Notes: generated by a model not told the origin, from the sequence alone. A stretch of DNA of 64,000 nt from Leucobacter chromiisoli (GCF_016522505.1 NZ_JAEHOH010000006.1:1-64000), one strand, 5' to 3'; counted from the first letter of the stretch, positions 16,162-23,924 are shown. Numbers and translations: made by a program.

Positions 16162-17103
16162 TTAGCTGCGGGCGCCGTTGGTGAGACGCACGAACCGATC
16201 CTCATCACGGACACGGAATCCGACCTCGATCTCAACGAGGATCGCGAACATGTTCCGCTGCCACAGGTTGAGCTGGTTCGGGATCTCGACGGCGTTCTCA
16301 CCGGAACCGACGGTCACGGTGCCGTCAGTGATGGTCGCCTCATTCGAGACCGACACCTTGATGCCCTCGACCGAACCCCACATCGCGGAGTTCCAGTCGC
16401 CAGCGAACCCGATCGTCGCGGGATTGCCGGCCTTGAACACGCCCTTGGTGTAGTACACCGACTCGCCGAGGATCTGCGTGATGCTCGTGCCGTCCTGGAT
16501 GGACGAGAACAGGAGCGGACGCCCAGTGGAGTCGACCTGGTTGAGGAGGAGACCCTTCGCCTGCGGCGACAGTGCCCACCCGTCGAGCGCGCCGTCCGCT
16601 TCGGCGACCTTGTTGTAGGCCTCGACGAGGCCCGCATAGGTCGACTTCTTCGCATCGGTCGCATGGGGGCCGATCGCGACCGCGGCCGCACCGCCGAGGG
16701 TGTCGAAGTTCGAACCCGGGGCGGTCGTGCCGAACACGGTCTGATCGAACTTCTTCGCGATCGCGTTCGGGAGACGCCGACGCAGTTCCTCGTACACTGC
16801 AGGCAGGTCGCGGCGGAACTCGTTCGAGAACGGTTCGATCACTGCGAGCTTGTACGGGGTGATCTGCTTCGACCCGATCGACGCACGCGACACGGGCTTC
16901 TCGTCGGTCTCAGCGACCCAGTCAGCCTCAGCGTCGCCGGTGATGATCGGGATCGTCACACCGCTGCCGGGCATGTTGATCTGGCGGGCGAGCTGCATCA
17001 CAGCGGACTGCTCCTGCGTCTCCGCCCAGATTTCGGTAGAGATCTCCTTCGGGAGGAGATCGGCCGCACCAGTGGTAGTGCGGTTCAGATCGATACCAGC
17101 CAT
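16162..17103 (-). CDS. Major capsid protein, HK97 fold
   Basis: A 313-residue capsid protein. Recognisable features are the N-terminal arm and spine (LLPKEISTEIWAETQEQSAV), the E-loop/P-domain region (SGVTIPIITGDAEADWVAET), the KLAVIEPFSNEFRRDLPAVY segment and the C-terminal VEIEVGFRVRDEDRFVRLTN strand, all standard for phi-type HK97-fold capsids that use a separate scaffold. It lies directly downstream of the scaffold gene and would be the most abundant virion protein. Confidence 0.93.
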   Translation of the reverse strand: MAGIDLNRTTTGAADLLPKEISTEIWAETQEQSAVMQLARQINMPGSGVTIPIITGDAEADWVAETDEKPVSRASIGSKQITPYKLAVIEPFSNEFRRDLPAVYEELRRRLPNAIAKKFDQTVFGTTAPGSNFDTLGGAAAVAIGPHATDAKKSTYAGLVEAYNKVAEADGALDGWALSPQAKGLLLNQVDSTGRPLLFSSIQDGTSITQILGESVYYTKGVFKAGNPATIGFAGDWNSAMWGSVEGIKVSVSNEATITDGTVTVGSGENAVEIPNQLNLWQRNMFAILVEIEVGFRVRDEDRFVRLTNGARS

Positions 17104-17118
17104 TGCTGGCTCCTTTCG

Positions 17119-17613
17119 TTAGTTCAGCTTCTTGTCGAGGAACGACGCGAAGCGGTCAGCGTTGGTGCCCCCGGCTGCGGAACCCTGTACGCCTTGCGAC
17201 GGGTCAGCCTTCGGGAACGGAGAGGTGGTGTCCGGGACAAGAGCAGCGAGCGACTTCGCGTCCTCGCGCAGGGCTTCCTCGGTGTCGCCCTGGAGTCGGG
17301 CTACGAGCTCGGGTGGCAGCTTGAGTTCCGCACCGATGGACTGCTTGAGGATCTGAAGATCACGAGACTCGATCTCGGCCTTCAACCGTGCGCTTTCCTC
17401 GGCAGCGGACTCTGCGGCACGCTGGGCCTTCTCGAGCTCTGAGAGGCTGGCCTGCTCGATCGCATCCAGCTTCTTCTTGTACTCGGCAGCGGCGGCTTCG
17501 GCCTGCTTGCGAGCATCGCGCTCAGCAGCAATCGCCTTCTTACCTGCATCGCCGAGTTCGGCCGGTTCCGCTGCCTCAACCGCGGGCTCCTGCGTCTCAA
17601 CCTGTTCGGACAT
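17119..17613 (-). CDS. Capsid scaffolding protein
   Basis: A 164-residue, highly charged, almost entirely helical protein (KKAIAAERDARKQAEAAAAE, LSELEKAQRAAESAAEESAR) with a low-complexity linker (PFPKADPSQGVQGSAAGGTN) and a short C-terminal tail DRFASFLDKKLN that resembles a capsid-binding helix. It is encoded just upstream of the major capsid gene. No protease is seen nearby, so it probably exits during maturation without cleavage, or cleavage is by another protein. Confidence 0.85.
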   Translation of the reverse strand: MSEQVETQEPAVEAAEPAELGDAGKKAIAAERDARKQAEAAAAEYKKKLDAIEQASLSELEKAQRAAESAAEESARLKAEIESRDLQILKQSIGAELKLPPELVARLQGDTEEALREDAKSLAALVPDTTSPFPKADPSQGVQGSAAGGTNADRFASFLDKKLN

Positions 17614-17670
17614 GGGTGTTTCTCCTTGAATCGCTCAACGGAAACCGGCCCGCATCGCACGAGCCGGAAA

Positions 17671-17694
17671 ACAAGAAAGCCGCCCGTAGGCGGC
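17671..17694 (-). terminator. Hairpin between MuF-like and scaffold genes
   Basis: GCCGCC (17679-17684) pairs with GGCGGC (17689-17694) around CGTA; on the minus strand it is followed by TTTCTTGTTTT. It overlaps the stop codon of the MuF-like gene. It probably acts as a partial terminator or RNA processing stop that sets high scaffold/capsid versus portal levels. Confidence 0.6.
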
Positions 17695-18863
17695 TAGTAG
17701 AGATCGATCCCGAGGGATCGATAGAAGGTGTCGGCAGTCACGCGGTCGAGCTGCTGCTGGCGCAGACGCTCCTGAATCCACGCATTCGTACTGCGATCCC
17801 GGAGCGGGGTCTGCAAGTAGCCGGCATCACGCAGGAGAGCTCTCCGCAGATCCGGATCATTCGTGAGCTCCATAATCGTTTCTGGCATGAGTCGTGCACG
17901 CTTCGCCGTCGAGTAGTGCCGGTTCCCGACCCGTGCGAATTCTTCCCCGACGCGCATCTGCGCGCGTCCGTACACGCCGCGCTTCGTGACGCCCTCGATC
18001 GTGGTGTAGCCCATGATGGGGGAGCCGTCCGGATTGCGGCCGATCTGGACGCGTTGCATGCGAAGCCTCTGCCCGGGGAAGCGAGGGTTTGCCCGGGAGT
18101 ACGACATGCCGGACGCTCCGCGACGCGCACCGACAACCTGGATCGGGTCGGCCCCCATGCGGATAGCCTCAGCCCCGGCCTTCCCATAGATGCGGTCCTG
18201 CTCTTCTCGAGACAGGGAGGCGAAATGCTCCTCAGGGGAAGCCAGAAGCCCGTCCGGTGTCGCATCACCGTCTCGGATAGGTGCCGATGTGCACCGGCAT
18301 GACGGGTGCCGTTGGAACGGCTTCGAGAACCTGTCCGAGCCGGCAAGAATCGCGCACCGATCACACGCGCCCGGATTCACGACACGGATATAACGGACGT
18401 ACCCGCGCCCAGCAGACGCTACTGCCGCCGACGACCTGGCAAGATCAGCGACCGCCGTCTTCGTCATCGCAGCCAGGTATGAGGCGCCAGCGAGGAACGC
18501 CGAGTGCGGAGCCACCCCGCGGCCGATCTGTTCCTTCGTCGTCGTTACCGCACCATGCAGCAAGCCCGCACTGTCGCGCCCCGCCCCGTCGATGCCAGCG
18601 AACGCGTGCGGCACGACCATGTCGCCAGAAGCCACACCGTCAGCACGTCCCACAGTGGAGACCATACGACCGCCCGAAGCCGCGTTCTGGACAGCGACAT
18701 TCGAAACCGCGGCTACCATCTCCGACTCAACGAGCTCCCACCCTCCGTCAAGATCATCGACCGGCACGCGCCCCCACAATCGGAGGACGCGCGCCGTCAA
18801 CTGATCGGAACGCCGAATTGCATCATTCTGAAACCGGTACGCTGCTTCCGACTGGATACTCAT
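17694..18863 (-). CDS. MuF-like minor capsid (head morphogenesis) protein
   Basis: A 389-residue protein encoded just after the portal gene, the usual place of the MuF/gp7-like protein that enters the head with DNA. The segment PGACDRCAILAGSD followed by HPSCRCTSAPI is the cysteine/histidine signature of this group. The N-terminal half is helical and the C-terminal part basic (KRGVYGRAQMRVGEEFARVG). It overlaps the portal gene by 41 nt, which suggests coupled translation. Confidence 0.8.
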   Translation of the reverse strand: MSIQSEAAYRFQNDAIRRSDQLTARVLRLWGRVPVDDLDGGWELVESEMVAAVSNVAVQNAASGGRMVSTVGRADGVASGDMVVPHAFAGIDGAGRDSAGLLHGAVTTTKEQIGRGVAPHSAFLAGASYLAAMTKTAVADLARSSAAVASAGRGYVRYIRVVNPGACDRCAILAGSDRFSKPFQRHPSCRCTSAPIRDGDATPDGLLASPEEHFASLSREEQDRIYGKAGAEAIRMGADPIQVVGARRGASGMSYSRANPRFPGQRLRMQRVQIGRNPDGSPIMGYTTIEGVTKRGVYGRAQMRVGEEFARVGNRHYSTAKRARLMPETIMELTNDPDLRRALLRDAGYLQTPLRDRSTNAWIQERLRQQQLDRVTADTFYRSLGIDLY

Positions 18864-20205
18864 TGACCACCTCGGATGCCTGCTGCACGCCGAACGACAA
18901 CGCCGCCTCGGACTCCTTCTCGCGCCGCTCCTTCATCCGCCGAATCATCTCCGGCGAACGCCCGATATCCTCCTGCGCGGTCTCCCAATCGACAAGACCG
19001 GCAGCGAAGTACTTCGACACCGCGTCAGCGACCATCGACACAGTCGGAGTGCCAGCGTCACGCCACAGCGCCTCCATACGGCGAGCGTCCTCCGACCACT
19101 TACCGTCCCGGAACCGGATCACGAGCCGCATTACGGCTTCCCACGAGTTCCCAAACGCGGTCTGCTTCCGCTCCGCCGTCTTCACGAGGCGCGTCTCACC
19201 AGCACGGTACCCCTCAGCAGAGGGCGGGTTGTTCGTGGTGAGGCCGAAGTACTCGACCGGCAGGTGCGACACACCAGACGCGAGGCGCGCGTACATGTTC
19301 ACGATCGTCTCGATGTTCTTCATGTCGGCGGCGTCGAACTGGAACGTCTTCGCGTCCTTATTTGCCATCGCCCACACCGCACCAAAGTACGTCTCCCACG
19401 CGGTCAACGGTTTCCCGTCAGAACCGACGAAATCACCCTTGGTCGCACCGAGCACCCCTCGGGCGGGTGCCACGAGCGTCTCCTGCAAGAGCTGGGTGTT
19501 GGTGATCGCCCGCGACGCGGAATCCGCGATCGGGATCACGTCAGCCATCTCCGACGCGCCCTCGAGAACACTGTCGCGAAGACGGGTAGTGCGGTGCCGA
19601 TTCACGAACGGCACTACCGGGACAGCGCCCAGCCCGTGCAGATCAGGCTCGAGCTCGTTCACCCACTGGCCGCGCTCGCGCTTCAGCCAGCGCGTCTCGT
19701 TCGGAAGATACAGGGTCGCGCGCTGCGCCGTTCCTGAATCGTCAGCATCATAGAAACGGGCTGCTTCCGTGACGCGGTGCGTGCGCGGATCCCTCCGTAC
19801 CGTCATCTCCAGCGGTGACTCCACAGTGATGAGCGGGGAGTCCTTGTCGTCCTCATTCGTTCCCACACAAGCGAAAGACGTACCCAGCGCCAGAGCATCA
19901 GTGTGCACGAAGCCTTGCCGCTCATCCATGTTGTTGTACTGCCACACCTGCCACAGCGACGTATCAGCAGCCTCAGCGCCCGGCATCCGAAACCCCGACA
20001 GGTCCAGACGATGCTCGATCGCATCGACCACCACGCGCGCCCAATTCAGGACCACCGTGAACGACTTGAGCTCTTCCGGGATCGCGACCCCTAGCTGGCG
20101 CAGCTTATTCACGCCCTCAAAGCGCTCATTGAGTTCCTGTAGATCAGGCTGACGGATCCGCAGACGGTCCTCGAGCTTCCCCAGGACTTCCATCGCTTCA
20201 GCCAT
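18823..20205 (-). CDS. Portal protein, SPP1 Gp6 family
   Basis: A 460-residue protein forming the dodecameric channel for DNA packaging. The pattern matches the SPP1-type portal: KLRQLGVAIPEELKSFTVVL, NWARVVVDAIEHRLDLSGFR, the ALALGTSFACVGTNEDDKD region, VPVVPFVNRHRTTRLRDSVL, and YFGLTTNNPPSAEGYRAGE before a helical C-terminus (MIRRMKERREKESEAALSF). Length is in the usual 440-500 range. It follows the terminase gene after 8 nt. Confidence 0.9.
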   Translation of the reverse strand: MAEAMEVLGKLEDRLRIRQPDLQELNERFEGVNKLRQLGVAIPEELKSFTVVLNWARVVVDAIEHRLDLSGFRMPGAEAADTSLWQVWQYNNMDERQGFVHTDALALGTSFACVGTNEDDKDSPLITVESPLEMTVRRDPRTHRVTEAARFYDADDSGTAQRATLYLPNETRWLKRERGQWVNELEPDLHGLGAVPVVPFVNRHRTTRLRDSVLEGASEMADVIPIADSASRAITNTQLLQETLVAPARGVLGATKGDFVGSDGKPLTAWETYFGAVWAMANKDAKTFQFDAADMKNIETIVNMYARLASGVSHLPVEYFGLTTNNPPSAEGYRAGETRLVKTAERKQTAFGNSWEAVMRLVIRFRDGKWSEDARRMEALWRDAGTPTVSMVADAVSKYFAAGLVDWETAQEDIGRSPEMIRRMKERREKESEAALSFGVQQASEVVNEYPVGSSVPVSE

Positions 20206-20213
20206 ACAGCCAC

Positions 20214-21695
20214 CTACCTCATGATGATCACCCGGTTATCCTCGGGTTCAGGGGCGATCGCCCCGCGGGAGAAGCCGAATACGGCAAGAGTCGACGCCAC
20301 CAATGGCGTAATGTCAGTCGTGTCGCGGCGATGCCAACCCCAGAGCCCGGCCTCACCGAGAGGCCGCTTCCGGCCGGCCTCGAGAGCCGCCGTAAGCCCG
20401 GTCTGGGACTTGTGGAAGAGCTGGCCGTCATCGACCGCGTTCTTGAACAGAGCACAAGCCTGCCCGTACTGCGTCATCGAAACGACCTCGATAGCGATCC
20501 CTCGCTCCGCAAACGCCGGCAACAGCGCACCAGCAGGACCGATAGCATCCAGCGTCACCGAAACCGGCGCCCACGCAGCTACAAGCTCTTCGACGCGGTC
20601 GACCACCCAGCCGGTACCTCGCCGACGCTCCACGACCTCGACATGCATCTTCTGATCCGCGCGACGGCCGCACACGGCGACCGACGACCACGCCGAATCC
20701 GGAGACACGTCGATGGCGAACCCGACCGGGTCCAGTGGTGACGACAACACGTCGCCCTGCTGCTCCCACACCGACATATCGATGACCGTCGCGCCCTGGT
20801 TCTCGTCCAGAATCCCGAGACGCTCACGAGCGAACGCCACCTCGGACATAGCCGAGCGCTCCTTCGCGATGAACTCGAGCCGGATGCGCCCAGACTCCGT
20901 ACCAGGATTCGCACGTACCCACTCGACCTCATCATCAAGGTCAGCCTTCGGGTCAGCACTGAACTCGATGTAGCAGAGGTTCGGGTCCGGCTCTCGAGGG
21001 GGACCGTCCTTCTCCTCGGGCTCGCATCGTCCGCGCGCCATCACGCGGCGCAGCACGTCCGACTTCACCGAACCCGTGGGAGCCGATGAAGTGTAGATCA
21101 CCTGCGGATTCGGGCGAGCCGACATCGTCGGAAGCGAAGCCGCTACCGTCTCATCCGGAAGATCGTACGCCTCGTCGTAAGTGAGCCGATCACATGAGAA
21201 CCCGCGCCCTGACCCGCCCGAACGGGCGAGAAACCGAAGACGCGCACCCGACAGCAGTTCGATACCTTCCTCGCCATGCGAGGTCCGAACACGATCAACC
21301 TTCTTCCGCAGCCAGTCGTTGTTCTCCACCCAGAATAGGACGCGCCGAAACGCCTCCTGAGCGGTCTTGAACTCATGCGCGGTGTGAATCGCGAGGAAAT
21401 CCCGAGTGCCAGCGCTGAAAAGAAACAGGTCTGCGAGGTCGATCACTTCGAGAACGGCGCCCTTGCCGTTCTGACGGGCAACGATCAGGCCAGCTTCAAA
21501 CGCAGCCCAATGCCCTGAATCATCCTCCGCGAGGATGTCCATGACCGCGTTCCGCTGCCACACATCAGGCTCAAGCCCAACCGACTCCGCGAGCTCTATC
21601 GCCTCAACACCTGACGAGAACGAATACTCCGGGACACTACGAACCCTGGGCGCGACGACGCTCGGCCCGCTTAGCAGCAAGCTCATCAGCAACAT
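20214..21695 (-). CDS. Terminase large subunit
   Basis: A 493-residue ATPase-nuclease that packages DNA. The ATPase part shows the variant Walker A VARQNGKG (Lys78) and Walker B LTYDEAYDL (Asp174, Glu175), with SAPTGSVKSDVL as the coupling region. The nuclease part has FAIDVSPDSAWSSVAVCGRR and later VTLDAIGPAGALL and DITPLVASTLAVFGF. ATG at 21695 is chosen because GAGG lies 6 nt upstream; the gene overlaps the small subunit by 59 nt. The ATPase type RQNGKG is common in siphoviruses of actinobacteria. Confidence 0.9.
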   Translation of the reverse strand: MLLMSLLLSGPSVVAPRVRSVPEYSFSSGVEAIELAESVGLEPDVWQRNAVMDILAEDDSGHWAAFEAGLIVARQNGKGAVLEVIDLADLFLFSAGTRDFLAIHTAHEFKTAQEAFRRVLFWVENNDWLRKKVDRVRTSHGEEGIELLSGARLRFLARSGGSGRGFSCDRLTYDEAYDLPDETVAASLPTMSARPNPQVIYTSSAPTGSVKSDVLRRVMARGRCEPEEKDGPPREPDPNLCYIEFSADPKADLDDEVEWVRANPGTESGRIRLEFIAKERSAMSEVAFARERLGILDENQGATVIDMSVWEQQGDVLSSPLDPVGFAIDVSPDSAWSSVAVCGRRADQKMHVEVVERRRGTGWVVDRVEELVAAWAPVSVTLDAIGPAGALLPAFAERGIAIEVVSMTQYGQACALFKNAVDDGQLFHKSQTGLTAALEAGRKRPLGEAGLWGWHRRDTTDITPLVASTLAVFGFSRGAIAPEPEDNRVIIMR

Positions 21696-21873
21696 CACCC
21701 GCCTCGACCGGCTTCGAAGCACCAAGATCCTGCATCAATTGGCGCAACTCCTTATGAAGCGACGCATTCGGAGACTCATCCATCTGCCCCGCAAGGGCCA
21801 GCGCAGACTCTCGCTCCCACGGCTTACAAGTCAGCCCCTCCAGCTCCGCCGTGATTGCACTCAGAACACTCAC
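21637..21873 (-). CDS. Probable terminase small subunit
   Basis: A 78-residue helical protein directly upstream of, and overlapping, the terminase large subunit gene. The sequence (AGQMDESPNASLHKELRQLM, then a charged C-terminus ELAAKRAERRRAQGS) resembles the short actinophage small-terminase proteins. The GTG start at 21873 has GAGGGGG 5 nt upstream. It is shorter than most small terminases (100-180 residues), and a helix-turn-helix is not evident, so the call rests mainly on position. Confidence 0.65.
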   Translation of the reverse strand: MSVLSAITAELEGLTCKPWERESALALAGQMDESPNASLHKELRQLMQDLGASKPVEAGDVADELAAKRAERRRAQGS

Positions 21874-22003
21874 CAGAGCCCCCTCAGAAGCCGATTTTTA
21901 CGTGGGGAGAGAAACTTGCCCGCCCCGGAGGTCCGGGAGCCTGCCCGTCGATGGGGGTGCCCCCCTGGGGTATCGGTCGGCTTGGTCGCCGGCCCGGGTG
22001 GGG
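21874..22003. other. 130-nt gap before terminase small subunit; candidate cos region
   Basis: The gap between the HNH nuclease and small-terminase genes is GC-rich and contains the palindrome CCCGGA-GG-TCCGGG at 21924-21937 and a C-run flanked by G-runs (about 21950-21975). HNH nucleases next to the terminase are characteristic of cos-type phages, and cos lies just upstream of the small subunit gene in many of them. Only position and symmetry support this. Confidence 0.3.
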
Positions 22004-22276
22004 TCACCACTTGCGTGAGTTGGGGAACTGTCCGCGTGTGGTGTTGCCGCGTGAGCTGTTGCAGCCGTAGTGGGCGGGCTTGAGGTTGGCGCGTCGTAGT
22101 GGGTCGCCGCCGAGGCTGGTTGGTGTGACGTGGTCTGCGCTGAATGATCGTGGTGTGCGTGGTGCTGCGTTCCAGTCGATGGGTTGGCGGCAGATCCAGC
22201 ACGGCGTGTTGCTGCGTTGTGCTGTGGTGCGGAGTGCTGCTCGCTCCCGGTCCCAGGTGTCGCCCTTGGCTGGCAT
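22004..22276 (-). CDS. HNH endonuclease of the packaging module
   Basis: A 90-residue HNH nuclease. A zinc-binding pair CWIC (Cys26, Cys29) is followed by FSADHVTPTSLGG, with the catalytic His49, and NLKPAHYGCNSSRG. ATG at 22276 has GGAGGA 7 nt upstream; longer frames have no signal. In cos-type phages such a protein next to the terminase is needed for cleavage of DNA concatemers at cos. GC at third codon positions is lower than in the chromosomal genes. Confidence 0.88.
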   Translation of the reverse strand: MPAKGDTWDRERAALRTTAQRSNTPCWICRQPIDWNAAPRTPRSFSADHVTPTSLGGDPLRRANLKPAHYGCNSSRGNTTRGQFPNSRKW

Positions 22277-22306
22277 GGCACGGTCCTCCGTGTCGGTGAT
22301 GTCGTT

Positions 22307-22312
22307 TACCCT
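22307..22312 (+). promoter_or_regulatory. Putative -10 box TACCCT for the zinc-ribbon gene
   Basis: TACCCT ends exactly 6 nt before the ATG at 22319 and no ribosome-binding site is present, so the message is probably leaderless. The box lies 30 nt into the upstream region of the divergent HNH gene. Confidence 0.4.
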
Positions 22313-22318
22313 GCCCTC

Positions 22319-22561
22319 ATGAGTGTGCGTCCGATGAAATGCCCGGGCTGTGGTGAGCAGCAGCGGCTTCGTATCACCCGGTATGTGTCGCAGGTGGAGC
22401 TGATGGTGGAGCATCAGTCGCGTGATGGTTCGTACACTGCGGGGGCGGCGTCACCTGCTGAGGTGCGGTACGAGTGCTTGCAGTGTGGGGTGTTCGTGGA
22501 GCACTTCACCCGGCCGATGAGCCCGGCCATGCTGGATCGGTTCGGGTTCGCTACTGGGTAG
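22319..22561 (+). CDS. Small zinc-ribbon protein on the opposite strand
   Basis: An 80-residue protein with two Cys-X2-Cys knuckles, MKCPGCGEQ near the N-terminus and YECLQCGVF near residue 60, separated by about 45 residues. This spacing fits a zinc ribbon of the kind used in transcription-related or nucleic-acid-binding proteins. The start at 22319 is chosen because of the leaderless -10 geometry. The gene is divergent from the HNH gene and its 3' end overlaps an opposite 43-residue gene by 11 nt. Function unknown; a regulatory role is inference. Confidence 0.6.
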   Translation: MSVRPMKCPGCGEQQRLRITRYVSQVELMVEHQSRDGSYTAGAASPAEVRYECLQCGVFVEHFTRPMSPAMLDRFGFATG

Positions 22562-22682
22562 CTCGGTGTCGTCCGCGGATCATCTGGCGGGCATGGAGGT
22601 CAGCTTCGCGATCATCCTCGCCACAGAGGGCTGCTGCGAGCGCTGACGGGTACATGCCTCCGCACACCTCGCACTCATGCAT
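22551..22682 (-). CDS. 43-residue cysteine-rich small protein
   Basis: MHECEVCGGMYPSALAAALC begins a 43-residue protein ending RGRHRATQ. It has a CxxC knuckle at positions 4 and 7 with one further Cys and several His, so it may bind one zinc ion. The ATG overlaps the upstream gene's stop as TGATG, indicating translational coupling and supporting that both are real. Very small CxxC proteins like this are common near actinophage HNH and terminase genes. Confidence 0.6.
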   Translation of the reverse strand: MHECEVCGGMYPSALAAALCGEDDREADLHARQMIRGRHRATQ

Positions 22683-22792
22683 CAGTCTTCCTCGGTCTCG
22701 GTGACCGTGCTCACGATGACTTCGGTGGGCATCAGCACGGGGTCGAGGATGGCGGAGATGAGTGGGGCGCGTTCACGGAGCTTCTCGAACAT
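22682..22792 (-). CDS. 36-residue small protein
   Basis: ATG at 22792 opens a 36-residue frame beginning MFEKLRERAPLISAILDPVL and ending acidic (TETEED). GGAG lies 8 nt upstream and the stop overlaps the next start (TGATG). A longer in-frame version (up to 22984) would have to cross the terminator hairpin at 22910-22943, so the short form is preferred. No function is assignable. Confidence 0.5.
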   Translation of the reverse strand: MFEKLRERAPLISAILDPVLMPTEVIVSTVTETEED

Positions 22793-22909
22793 CAGTCTTT
22801 CTCCGTCCCAGGCGAGGTGTTCATGATCGTTGTGAAGTGTTCCCCGTGCTCGGACGCCCTGGTATCGGCAATGAGTGAGTGTGACGCGGCACGGGTGATC
22901 TAGAAATGA

Positions 22910-22943
22910 CGAAACCCCCAGCCGGTGAGGCGTGGGGGTTTCG
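22910..22943. terminator. Strong bidirectional terminator hairpin
   Basis: CGAAACCCCCA (22910-22920) pairs perfectly over 11 bp with TGGGGGTTTCG (22933-22943) around a 12-nt loop. It sits 13 nt downstream of the DUF4145 gene and insulates that unit from the small genes and packaging operon to its left. Confidence 0.8.
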
Positions 22944-22955
22944 TTCTTAGACATG

Positions 22956-23651
22956 TCAGTCGGCGGCTTTCCCGCGCCGCGCAAGGATGTCGGCTGTCAT
23001 GGCTTCGCCAACGTAGACGTCATCGAGCACCATCCGCACGAGCTTTAGGACGTCCTCAGCATCGATCGGAGTCGGGGATTCGCTGAGGTCACCATGGGCC
23101 ATGTCGTTACCCAAGATTCTCAGAGCGTGAGCAACCTTCTTAGTTCCGGGGCGAATGAGCCCCTCTTCGTGGAGGCTGTCGATCTTGTTCACGAGCGTCT
23201 TACCGCTGGCGTTGTTCACCTTCGCGGTCGCCTCAATGACACTTCGGGACAGGAGAAGGACTGCTCGGAATGCTCCGATGCTGAAGGCATCGTGAGCTTC
23301 CTGGTAGAAGCCCGCGATCTTCTCAGGGAGGTATTCCGTGTCGGCCTGCACCATGGACGGGGGCGACCATGTGACCTCGGTCATTTCCTCAGCCTCCTTG
23401 CGCGCCGTCGCCTCATCGAGGATGTCGGGGACATTGCGATTCTGATATCGCCATGAAGTTAAGCCCGTGCCTACATTGAACTTGTGGCAGGCGTCGCATG
23501 TGGCCGCAATGCTGATGCAGAATCTGCGCCACTCGGACGCGGTGCGGCGTTCTTCACCTACGCCCTCGCGAACCTCTTCGCCCCAAATCCGGGCAGTCCT
23601 TGCTGTGAGGTGGGTTTGGTTTCCGCAGAATGCGCAGCGATGAGAGAGCAT
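22956..23651 (-). CDS. DUF4145-domain protein with N-terminal zinc knuckles
   Basis: A 231-residue protein. The N-terminal part has CAFCGNQTHL (residues 6-9 as CxxC) and CDACHKFN (about residue 43), which together form a plausible zinc site. The C-terminal half matches DUF4145: GFYQEAHDAFSIGAFRAVLL, SRSVIEATAKVNNASGK, LVNKIDSLHEEGLI and HALRILGNDMAHG. DUF4145 occurs alone and fused to restriction-system subunits, so a defence role is often suspected. ATG at 23651 is preceded by CAAGAT at 6 nt, again a possible leaderless promoter. It sits between a strong terminator and a tRNA, away from structural genes. Confidence 0.78.
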   Translation of the reverse strand: MLSHRCAFCGNQTHLTARTARIWGEEVREGVGEERRTASEWRRFCISIAATCDACHKFNVGTGLTSWRYQNRNVPDILDEATARKEAEEMTEVTWSPPSMVQADTEYLPEKIAGFYQEAHDAFSIGAFRAVLLLSRSVIEATAKVNNASGKTLVNKIDSLHEEGLIRPGTKKVAHALRILGNDMAHGDLSESPTPIDAEDVLKLVRMVLDDVYVGEAMTADILARRGKAAD

Positions 23652-23851
23652 GGCTACATCTTGCCTGAAGTCGTGCCGGTCGTGCGCGCCTTGTCGCCAC
23701 CGGCTCTCGAACGTCTCGGCCGTCGCCGTCGAGGACGACGTGATGCGGCCGTGCACAGCCGCTCTGGTCCGGGAACGTCTACCGTCATGCCCGCTTCCTG
23801 GGCCTGTGGCGAACCCACAGATCCGGACGATCCCGTCACGCACGGGAGTCG

Positions 23852-23924
23852 AGCCTTCTGCCCGACTCGAACGGGCCACCTGCGGTTTACAAGACCGCTG
23901 CTCTACCAGATGAGCTAAGAAGGC
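23852..23924 (-). tRNA. tRNA-Thr (anticodon UGU), prophage-encoded
   Basis: The minus strand folds as a complete tRNA: acceptor GCCTTCT/AGAAGGC, D stem GCTC/GAGC, anticodon stem GCGGT/ACCGC with loop CTTGTAA (anticodon TGT), T arm GCCCG-TTCGAGT-CGGGC, discriminator T, no encoded CCA. It reads ACA, a rare codon in GC-rich actinobacteria. It is more than 1.2 kb inside the prophage boundary, so it appears to be phage cargo rather than the attachment site. Confidence 0.92.

Noticed and set aside
22682-22984. 100-residue version of the gene at 22682-22792
   Set aside because: The 5' part crosses a strong terminator hairpin and has no ribosome-binding site; the inner ATG has one.
23852-23924. tRNA-Thr as the prophage attachment site
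   Set aside because: Phage-type genes continue for more than 1 kb on the far side, and the chromosomal gene broken by the insertion is at about 25.16 kb.
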